A stretch of DNA of 28,286 nucleotides, from assembly GCA_049999725.1 (NCBI GenBank), contig JBNGIS010029611.1, forward strand, positions 1 through 28,286, given 5' to 3'. Positions within the stretch are counted from its first letter, which is position 1, and the number at the start of each line of letters is the position of its first letter. Made by a program: the position numbers and the translations under genes. Below, piece after piece: positions 20,770 to 28,286 of the stretch. The notes under the pieces were generated by a model. The model searched no databases. It had not been told where the DNA came from and was given only the letters and a program-made list of their open reading frames with translations. The stretch comes from Haplomitrium mnioides (lineage: Eukaryota > Marchantiophyta > Haplomitriopsida > Calobryales).

Positions 20770-22036
20770 GTACAGATGGTGAGCGAAGCGACAGAAGAGG
20801 ATCTGTCAGAAGGGGGTGTAATTTCCGTCAATCAAATCGAAATATCTACCTATGACGGAACGGAGCATCAGTGGGATAGGTTTGTGGAAGATCGGACCAG
20901 AGCTGAGGACACTAGGATCCAAATGGGGGACAGATCCAAAGTACCTCATCGGATCTAGGAAACGGACGTGGGGAGGTCCGCAGAAGCTCCTCGGTAGGAA
21001 GGAGGAGTGAGATTGGCTACCCTGATGCCAGTAGGGGACAACAAAGGAAGGAATGAGATGGGGGTGGTAAGGGATACCCAACACAAGTAGCTGGTGATCT
21101 GAGAGGGATACACTTTCCACATCGGATCTCAATTTCCCAAGAAAGCAGAGCAGACTCTCACCCAACTCCTACACAATTACAGTGACGTCTTTGCGTGGAG
21201 TCATGTGGACCTGAAGGGAGTCCCCAAGGAATTGGGGGAGCATAGGATTGACCTGGAGCCCATAGCAATCCCAGTATGCCAACGACAATACCGGATGAAT
21301 CCCTGATTCTCCCTGCTAGTAAAGGCGGAAATAGATAAGCTCCATGAGGCAGACTTTATATATCTTGTCCTCAGTAGTAAGTGGGTGTCTCATCTGGTTG
21401 TGGTACCCAAGAAGGTGGAATAGGATGGAGAGAAGAAAATCCGTGTCAGCCAAGATTTCCGAAAACTGAATGAGGCCACGAAGAAAGATCACTACCCATT
21501 GCCCTTCACAGATGGGGTGCTGGACTTGGTGGCAAGGCAGGAGGTATACAGTTTTCTGGGTGGGTACTCTAGGTACAACCAGATCTGGATCCGAGAGGAG
21601 GATCAACTCAAAACAGCATTCACCACGGAATGGGGGGTGTTTGCTTTGAGGAGGATATCCGCCTTTTGGCTTGTGCAATGCACCAAGGACTTTTCAGAGG
21701 ATGATGATGAACATCTTCTATGACTACCTCAGAAAGTTCCTGGAGGTGTTCATCGACAACTTCGTGGTGTATAGCAAGCTGGAGGACCACGAGCGGGATG
21801 TGAGGCTCACGCTTCAGAGGTGCAAGGAAACAAGGCTGAGGCTGCACCCAGGAAAATGTTTCTTTGGGGTGAAGGAGGGGATTCTCCTCGGACACCGAAT
21901 TTCCAATAGAGGCATTGAGGTGGATCAGGAGAAGATCACCAACTGGATGAATGTGGCTTTTCCTACCAGTCTGAAGTAGGTGCAAGGCTTTCTGGGGTGT
22001 GTTGGGTACTATCGACGATTCGTCAACTAATTCGCC
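20770..22036 (+). pseudogene. Reverse transcriptase of element B, broken
   Basis: The polymerase would copy element RNA into DNA. The N-terminal linker (20770-21102) has stops at 20956, 20995, 21088 (TAG) and 21100 (TGA). RT motifs follow: HNYSDVFAWSHVDLKGVP near 21165, LVVVPKKVE before TAG 21421, VSQDFRKLNEATKKDHYPLP (about 21445-21505), QLKTAFTTEWGVFA near 21605. A frameshift near 21650-21668 leads to GLCNAPRTFQRMM. The catalytic box, normally [YF]xDD, reads F-I-D-N at 21749-21760: the second Asp codon GAC has become AAC. The thumb region contains LHPGKCFFGVKEGILLGH, then TAG 21977, FLGCVGYYRRFVN and TAA 22028. TGA 21304 interrupts the fingers. Polymerase activity is impossible from this copy. 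Confidence 0.9.
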
Positions 22037-22039
22037 TCA

Positions 22040-22600
22040 ATGGCTATGCCCCTCACTCAAATGACCAAGGTGGGTAGCACATATGAAGCCACTCTTGAAA
22101 GGCTGGAAAGTTTTAGAGAATTGAAGAGGAGATTGGCTAGTGCCCTTGTGTTAGTTCCTCCCAGCTGGGGAAGAGACTTCCATATAATGATTGATGTATC
22201 TGGGTTCTGCATTGGAGTAGTGCTATCCCAGATGGATGATCAGGGACGTGACCACCCGACTTACTTTGCCAGCAGGCTGCTAGCACCAACAGAGAAGAAT
22301 TACTCTACAACAGATCGGGAGGCTTTGGGAATTATATATGCTCTAAAGAAGTTTAGGCATTACCTGTTGCAGCACAAGGTGATCTTCCACACAGATCACA
22401 ATGCGCTGAAGTACATGGTGAACAAGCCAAACGTCACCGATCGAATTGCAAGGTGGGTACTTTTGTTGCAAGAGTTTGATTTTGAAGTCCAGATCAAGCT
22501 TGGGAAGAAGCACAACAATGCAGACTTCTTCTCCAGAATTGCAGGGCTTGTCAGTCAGCAACAAGTGGGAGATGAATTCTCTGACGAACACCTGTTCCAA
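22040..22600 (+). pseudogene. RNase H domain of element B (open frame, part of dead polyprotein)
   Basis: This is the best-preserved part: 250 codons are open from 22040 to TAG 22790. It would degrade RNA in the RNA-DNA hybrid. The acidic residues are all present: Asp in IMIDVSGFCIGVVLSQ (residue 52 from 22040), Glu in TDREALGIIYALKKFRHYLL (residue 94) and Asp in FHTDHNALKYMV (residue 119). The tether to integrase follows with NKPNVTDRIARW, EFDFEVQIKLGKKHNNADFF and SRIAG. There is no start signal of its own; it is a segment of the polyprotein, cut off by TAA 22028 upstream. No extra archaeal-type RNase H domain was seen between RNase H and integrase. Confidence 0.9.
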
Positions 22601-22699
22601 GTGAAGGTGGGGAGGGCCACGAAGTACGGCCACATCACCAAGTTCCTCAGTTCCGCTCGACTCCCCGAAGGCAGTAGGAGAGAGGAGGTTGCTGTTTTC

Positions 22700-23923
22700 C
22701 TTAGAAAGGTGAGACCATACCTCTTGATTAAAGGAATATTACACAAGAGAGGTTATGATAGGATGATCAGACGCTGCTTAGAGCGGGATTAGTCCACAGT
22801 GGTAATGCAAGTGTTCCACGGAGAGGAGGTGAGAGGCCACTTTGCTATTGACACCACCATCAGGAAAGTCCTGGATGTAGGGTATTGGTGGCCCACTTTG
22901 CACAAGGATGTGCATTTTTGGGTAAGAAGATGTGATGCATACTAGAGGACAGAGAAACCTGCAATAAACCAGCATCATCCTCTGGTACCCATCATCCCCT
23001 TGGCACCATTTGAGAAGTGGGGGATTGACTTTATCAGTCCCATTTCACCTTCTACTTAGAAGGGCAATAGGTACATTCTATTGGCTATAGATTATGCCAC
23101 AAAGTGGGTGGAGACAAGAGCAACTAAGAAGGATGATGCCAAGACAGTGGCAGCCTTCTTATATGAGCAAATGTTCTACTCGTTTAGGCCTCCTCTGGAG
23201 CTGGTCAGTGATCTGGGGACGCACTTCATCAATCATGTGATCAAAGACCTGACCAATCGGTACCTGGTCAAGAATAGGAGGACCACAACTTGCTACCTCA
23301 AGGCTAATGGCCTCACCAAAAGAGCCAATGGAATCATGGGCAAGATACTGAGCAAGATAGTAGCAGCAAACAAAGCGGATTGGGACCTGAAGCTGCTTAC
23401 TGCCACCCATGCCTACAATATGGCTTACAAGACCACAATAGGGCATAGTCCTTACTTTTTGGTCTTTGGACAACATGCCTTGGTGCTAGTGGAGTATGAG
23501 GTGCCTACAAGATGGATGCTCGAGTAGGAAATGATGGTTGAGGATCAGAGCAGGAGGGAGAGGCTCTATCAGCTGGAGGATTTGGAGGAGACCAGGGAGT
23601 TAGCCCAAGGGAGGTTGTAGCACCAACAGGAGCTTAGGAAGAAACAACATGACAAGAAGCTCAAACCAGCTGACCTCCGGGAGGGAAACCTGGTGCTGTT
23701 ATATGACAGCAGGTTTGTGCATTTTTCTAGAAAATTGCACACAAGATGAATGGGACCATTCATTCTGAAGAAGCTCCACAAGAATGGGTCATTAGAGTTG
23801 GAGACGTTGGAGGGTCACAAGTTTGCCAACAGGGTGCACTTCGACAGGCTCAAGAGGTACGAAAATTGGGAGGAACCGGAAGAGGGCCCAACTATGACCT
23901 CATCAAGGGCATCCAACAACTAG
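22700..23923 (+). pseudogene. Integrase of element B, broken
   Basis: Integrase would insert the DNA copy into the host genome. The N-terminal zinc-binding domain has both His (22817, 22838) and the first Cys (22931), but the second Cys codon is TAC (Tyr, 22940) and TAG follows at 22943. The catalytic core has Asp in WGIDF (23027-23029), Asp in LVSDLGTHF (23210-23212), and Lys codon AAA at 23318-23320 where the catalytic Glu is expected; the spacing of 35 residues from the second Asp is the canonical DD35E spacing. TAG 23057, 23525 and 23618 interrupt it. The C-terminal GPF/Y region is recognisable (REGNLVLLYDSRF, then MGPFILKK after TGA 23747, then ANRVHFDRLKRYENW). No chromodomain was seen. 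The frame ends at TAG 23921. Confidence 0.9.
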
Positions 23924-23925
23924 AG

Positions 23926-23934
23926 GTAAGCTCT

Positions 23935-23971
<37 letters not shown>

Positions 23972-24006
23972 TTTATGGGGGGGTGTTTTGTGGGGTTGTT
24001 TTGTAG
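23926..24006 (+). other. Possible short intron containing a GT microsatellite
   Basis: GAG/GTAAGC at 23926 and TTGTTTTGTAG/GAG ending at 24006 match plant donor and acceptor patterns, enclosing 81 bp that include a GT repeat at about 23937-23966 and a G-run near 23977-23983. The unspliced frame meets TAA at 23927; removing the 81 bp would keep integrase and the downstream frame in phase. TAG 23921 still precedes it. Confidence 0.35.
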
Positions 24007-24172
24007 GAGATACAGAATTCGGGCTAACGACCAACAACAGAGGCACCACCAATTGAGGGAGAAGAAGTGTGTTCGCAGGGATGCATCACACTTGAAGGGG
24101 GAGTTATGTCAGCTAGAGATTCATGTACCTAAAGAAGAATTCAGGAAATTGGAGGAATCTCTAGCACAATGA
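24007..24172 (+). pseudogene. C-terminal extension frame running into the 3' LTR
   Basis: An open frame rich in Gln, Arg, Glu and Lys (ANDQQQRHHQLREKKCVRR, then KGELCQLEIHVPKEEFRKLE) runs from the putative acceptor through the polypurine tract and 66 bases into the 3' LTR, ending at TGA 24170. It looks like a short coiled coil. It is in the same phase as integrase if the 81 bp before it are removed. The equivalent start of LTR A keeps a similar reading (DEFLELEVTLEQ) in the same phase but with a TGA nearby, so the frame may once have been coding. No domain is recognised. Confidence 0.35.
24094..24103 (+). other. Polypurine tract (PPT) of element B
   Basis: GAAGGGGGAG lies three bases (TTA) before the TGTCA that starts the 3' LTR. 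This is the expected plus-strand priming site, and it independently confirms the LTR start. Confidence 0.75.
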
Positions 24173-26049
24173 CCCTTGGCAAGTGTGAAGGCCTCTCAAG
24201 AACCACAGATTACTCCCAAATAGCTACTAAGAGCAGGGCGCATGATTCCTAGGAGGAGAACATGATCATGGCGGAAAGATGAGCAGAGGGCAGTGATCAC
24301 CATCCAGAGGAGGGGTCTTAATTCAAAATCCGAAGCAGGCCAGTGAGAATCCGTGGAGGATGCGAGGATCGAGGCCGAGTAGAGGGAAAGGAATGCCCAA
24401 TCCAGGTGAAGCGATCCAAGGAGGAAGAACGGATCATGAGTAGAAACACGAAGGCACTCAGAGGAGGCGGATCGCGGACTTATCCTGCAGCGGCCGCAAA
24501 TTAGGAAGCAAGGATTCGGGTCAAAATGAGGAGGTGAGATCGTCACGAGGGCGAGCAAGGCCAGGGAAGAGGGATGCCTCGATCCCACAAGCAGGAGCGT
24601 GCCCTACAAGGGCCGATCGAGCACTTCTCGAATCCGCGGATCCTAGCGGAAACGTGGAGTCCCTTGAACACTCCGCGAGATTCCATGAAAACGTGGCGTC
24701 TCTAGAGCGATTCTCGGAATTCCACGGAAGATGTGGCAGCCCCAAGGAGTCTGAGGATCTGCGAGAAGCCGCCTTCCTAAGTGGGGATCCTACTTAATCG
24801 GGTTCCGATCCGTCTGACGACGTGGGGACCCTAGATAAGAGGGATCCGCGAAGAGTCCAACCGGGGAGCAAGGAGGAAAGCCCAAAACAATGACATATCG
24901 GGGGTCTGGCCGAAGGAAAACAGGAGAGTGTCAGAAGGTTCATCCATCGGAGATCCGAGTGGAAGAGGATCGAGGAAGCCGAAGGGGCGACTTAGTGCGG
25001 ATCCGACAAGAGGAAAAACAGAGGAGAGATGAAAGGAGGACAAATCATCGAACGCGTCAACAAAGAGCGAGTGAAGGCGAAAAGGCAACTTGTCGGTGAT
25101 CCGATTCAACGATGCGCAGTAGTGGTGAAACGGTGATCCATCACAAACCATCCAACGGGAAGAAAGCTAAGCCAGAAAGGCGATATGGCGCCGATTCGAT
25201 TGGGGGAAACGAGGGGTACGCCAAAAGGACGATCTATCAGTGAAACGGATAGCAAGATGAGAGCGGCTGGAAAATCAAGCTAACGTCGATTTGACCGACG
25301 GAGGAGCAAGCGGCGCTGAAAGGGTGACTCTTCACAGCTTTGGTATGACCAATGGAGAAATTTCGACGGGGTATGGCCGGCATCCGAAAGTTTGAAAGGG
25401 GCGAACGGTCCGAAGGGCCTTGTAGTTCTTATATTGAGCTTTTAGAAATGTTGTCGAAGAGAGCCTCGAGCGCGCGCATTGTTTTTACTTCGAAGGTACA
25501 ATGAAACGGCGACATCGGCACAAGTTCTTATTCGGCGAGCGATGGGAGTCTGCAGCGGTTCTTCGAATGACGTGGCGAGCACATGGAGTCCGCGGAGGGT
25601 TTCGGAAATGTGGACCAATGAGGGGGAAGTCCACTAGTCAACTTCGAAAGAAGGGTCAGCGTGACAGGGACGCCTACCCCCTTGTGAGGCGGCATCAGAC
25701 GGAGCCCTTCGGACAACGTGGCGCTCTAGGATGCAAGGAGGGGCTTCCGTGGGTCAACTTCGGAAGGAAGTCAAGTGACGGTCCGCCCACCCCTTTGCGG
25801 AGCGGCGTCGAACGACGTCTTTTGTATGACGTGACAACTCATGAAGCGTCGAGCAAAGTCAGAGGACACGTGGCAAGTAGGTGAGAGCTCAGGCCGCAGG
25901 CGAGTCAACTTTGAAAGGGGGGTTAGTGCAACAGTTAGCCTACTCCCTTGCGGGGCGGTGTAGGATGGCGGTACAGAGGATGACATGGCGCGAGGAGAAT
26001 CTGTGGAGATTCTGTAGACTGGGTTTCGTGGGGCACTTCGGAACTCGGG
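24107..26049 (+). repeat. 3' LTR of element B, truncated
   Basis: It aligns without large gaps to 14628-16600 of the 5' LTR, including the three subrepeats, and ends abruptly at TTCGGAACTCGGG. After that point the 5' LTR continues with TCCGAAGAACC, while this copy changes to AACTTTGGTAGC, the first bases of the inverted ~140-bp array. About 1.6 kb, including the TATA and polyadenylation candidates and the terminal TGACA, is missing. Confidence 0.93.
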
Positions 26050-26960
26050 AACTTTGGTAGCTCAAAGAATCTTTTAAACTTTGGGGAACTGCTACAAACT
26101 TAATAGAACTCTATTTGATTTGGATTTAATTTCAATAAAACTGTGATTTGGGATATCACCAACCGATTCCGAATCTTGTTTCTTAATATTGATGAATTTT
26201 TGTTTTTGTTTCCTTTTAAATCCTTTCAACTTGAAGCAACCGTTGTGATCTCAATGGAACTATATTTGATCTTATTTATGCTAGAACATAATTAAGACCT
26301 TGAGATGAACCAAACTCTAGTCTTATTTCTCATTTTGTATGAGAATTCCATATTTGGTTGTCCTCTAAGTCTTTTGAACTTCTAGAAACTTATTTGCAAT
26401 TAATTGAACTTTATGTGATCTCATTTCAATTGCAATAGAATCTTGACTTTAAGATGTATCAAAATCATGTCTCATTTTTTATTGCTCATGAGAGTTTGGT
26501 TTTTCGTTGCGCTATGAATCTTCTGAATTTAGAGAAGCTGCTTTGAACCTAATTTGCTACAATTTCAATTTCAATAGAGTCTTGACTTTGAGAGAAACCA
26601 GAATTAGGTCTTTTTTCTCATTTTCATGAGAACTCAGTTTCAGGTCGCCCTCTGAATCGTTTAAACTTCCAGCAACTGCTTTGAACTTAAAAGAACTTCA
26701 TTTGATTAAATTTTAATTTCAATAGAATCATGAGTTCAAGATAAATGAGAAGCATGTCTCTTTTTTTATCTATGATGAGAATTCAGGTTTTTGGCTGCTC
26801 TTTGAACCTTCCAAACTTGTGGCAACTTCTGTGAACTTGCAAGGACTGCTTTTGATCTGATTTCAATTGCAATACATGCCTCACTTCAAGATGAACTACA
26901 ATCATGTGTCATTTATGATGATAGTTTGATTTTTGGTTGCCCTATGAATCTTCTAAGTTG
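26050..26960 (-). repeat. Inverted copy of the ~140-bp array (about 6 units)
   Basis: On the minus strand the units carry the same ordered words as 9690-11830. On the plus strand the anchor (GAACTTAATAGAACTCTATTTGAT or relatives) recurs near 26100, 26252, 26400, 26548, 26690 and 26840, about 140-150 bp apart, with TTTCAATTGCAATAGAATC and GGTTGCCCTATGAATCTTCT in most units. It starts at the broken end of the 3' LTR with no spacer. Confidence 0.85.
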
Positions 26961-27009
26961 CTTCCTTTGTTTGTGTCTATATTGTGCACTAATTTGCATG
27001 CTAGAGTCA

Positions 27010-27150
27010 ATTTGTTGATGACAAGTCTTTACATCCCGAATCTTTTTTATGTCCAATTTTCTGTATTTTGTTGTCAATGCTGATTATTTCACTCCAAATG
27101 TAATCTCCTTGATGCTCTTGTATCTTCAAATTAAGGGACCTAATGATGTT
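27010..27150 (-). repeat. Inverted copy of the array flank at 9320-9465
   Basis: TCAATGCTGATTATT, CACTCCAAATGTAATCTC and TTGATGCTCTTGTATCTTC match the reverse complement of the left flank in order. About 130 bp of the left copy (roughly 9500-9640) is missing or unrecognisable here. Confidence 0.65.
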
Positions 27151-27159
27151 TTTTTTTTG

Positions 27160-28286
27160 TTTGAGTCATGAGTTGCTTTAGTTAGGAAACATATGTGGAA
27201 GCCCATCTCCCGCATTATCCAATGAGAACTCATTGTAGTGGCATTCTTGTTATTTTTTTTGTATGTTATTTTTAGTCTCTTCTAAGATTCTTCTATCTTC
27301 TCTTTTGTTATATGTGTCTGATGCTTGGATCAAAACAAAATGATGCCTAGAGAGTTGCAAGAATTGCTAGAAGGCCACTTCTAGATTGACAGAAGTGCAC
27401 TGATAGAATTGTTCAGTCCTCTTCTCATACGTCAAACATTCTTCATGCAGCTTGGCACTCCTTCCGCAATTATATTCCTCCCATGTAGGCCCTTCTGCGC
27501 ACCACTTCTCAGATCCAACGCCTCCTTCAAGACAGAAACTCTCCCAATGGCCACCAGCTTTCACAATCTGACTGTGGAGATCCCAACAAAGACAAACCAT
27601 AGTGTGCACGATCGATTAATTGATGCAAAGTCCTTCTGGATCCACTCGTACCGATTTGACCTGCAAGTTTTGCACATTTTCCAATCTGCTCAGGAGTTCC
27701 TCTTACACTTCTCATAATATTTGCTCGGCTGAATCCATGCTGGTACATCTAGAGTTTGAGAGCTGGCCTCTCAAAACAACTTGCATCGTCATTTAGTTCT
27801 TCCCTCCTTTTCTACAGTGGCAATAAACCTTGATTGCCCTTCTGAAAGTGGTCTCTCATGTTTCACAGCTTTTGTTGACTTTCCCTTCGATCCAATCGTT
27901 GACCAAGTTGTTCCCCCATTACCTCTGGTTGTTGCTCCCTCCAATGTCCACATTTATCGTCCAATGCAATAGAAATCATGTGGAGGAATACATTCAGCTA
28001 GTCCCTACATTCTCTCGTGAATCTCATCTTGCAACTCACAATCCTCTCAAGAAATTTCTCTTGATTCCAGCCCATCTCAATGTTTTCCACAGCCCGAAGT
28101 TCATTCTACAACTTGAAAATTCTTCCTCAACCCGACCCTTTTTTCAACGACTCTACATGTCAACAACTTGATATTTCTCTTTGTAGCTCGACTTTTCCTC
28201 TGCTCGATGTCCCCTATTTTGCAAAACTCTAGGTTGAAATACTTCCATATTTGCCTCAGTTGTTGTGTGATACAGTTCATCTCACT
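27160..28286. other. Unassigned region
   Basis: The composition is less AT-rich than 26050-27150. Overlapping short frames occur on both strands (for example 27367-27609 and 27527-27748 minus; 27830-28171 plus), none longer than about 113 codons. The minus-strand frames have the more protein-like composition (tryptophan, cysteine and glycine in a mixed sequence), and two of them could be joined by a frameshift near 27550, but I recognise no domain. A decayed gene or repeat fragment is possible. Confidence 0.3.

Larger units (their letters stand above)
14628..26049 (+). mobile_element. Ty3/gypsy LTR retrotransposon, element B (3' LTR truncated)
   Basis: The element reads 5' LTR 14628-18224, PBS 18233-18251, gag 18460-19900, protease 20152-20769, reverse transcriptase to about 22035, RNase H 22040-22600, integrase to 23923, polypurine tract 24094-24103 and 3' LTR from 24107. 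Integrase after RNase H assigns it to Ty3/gypsy rather than Ty1/copia. Roughly nine in ten bases match in the first 190 positions of the two LTRs that I compared by eye, so the insertion is not recent. The 3' LTR stops at 26049 after 1.94 kb, where the 5' LTR would continue another 1.6 kb, so the right end was lost and no target duplication can be seen. Every coding domain is broken, so the element is non-autonomous. Confidence 0.93.

Noticed and set aside
18460-23923. Alternative genetic code with TAG read as glutamine
   Set aside because: Frameshifts, TGA and TAA stops and lost catalytic residues show ordinary pseudogene decay; nothing else in the window supports code reassignment.

Overview
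The window looks like repeat-rich, non-genic DNA from a land plant with a large genome. A gymnosperm or similar genome fits, but nothing in the sequence fixes the species. The reasons are plant-type Ty3/gypsy retrotransposons with multi-kilobase LTRs, long AT-rich stretches with no coding potential, and several diverged tandem arrays. I found no convincing host gene, rRNA, tRNA or CRISPR array, and no new defence or metabolic system. The interest lies in the anatomy and decay of the retroelements and in the rearranged satellite-like DNA around them.

Layout, left to right. (1) 1-3218 is the 5' end of a Ty3/gypsy element (element A) on the minus strand: start of gag (1-219), primer binding site (363-381) and a complete 2.83 kb LTR (390-3218) with three kinds of internal tandem repeat. 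The LTR ends exactly where a degenerate short-unit array starts (3219). (2) 3219-14627 is AT-rich DNA with degenerate arrays at about 3219-3830 and 5925-7090, an 81-bp duplication (7626-7790), a 36-bp x3 array (9055-9162), an array of about 14-15 units of roughly 140 bp (9690-11830), a 102-bp duplication (13411-13618) and a gag remnant of a different retroelement (13742-14310). (3) 14628-26049 is a second Ty3/gypsy element (element B) on the plus strand, related to A: 3.6 kb 5' LTR, primer binding site, broken gag, protease, reverse transcriptase, RNase H and integrase, polypurine tract, and a 3' LTR cut short at 26049. (4) 26050-27150 is an inverted copy of the ~140-bp array and its flank from 9.3-11.8 kb, joined directly to the broken 3' LTR. 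(5) 27160-28286 holds nothing I can name.

The parts of element B form one replication unit: LTR promoter and terminator, tRNA-primed minus-strand synthesis at the primer binding site, plus-strand priming at the polypurine tract, and a Gag-Pol polyprotein in the order gag-PR-RT-RH-IN that defines Ty3/gypsy. The unit is dead. It has about twenty in-frame stops, most of them TAG, at least four frameshifts, and substitutions at catalytic residues of RT and integrase. Element A and B LTRs share the termini TGTCA...TGACA and the sequence next to the primer binding site, which allowed the LTR limits to be set without a complete 3' LTR.
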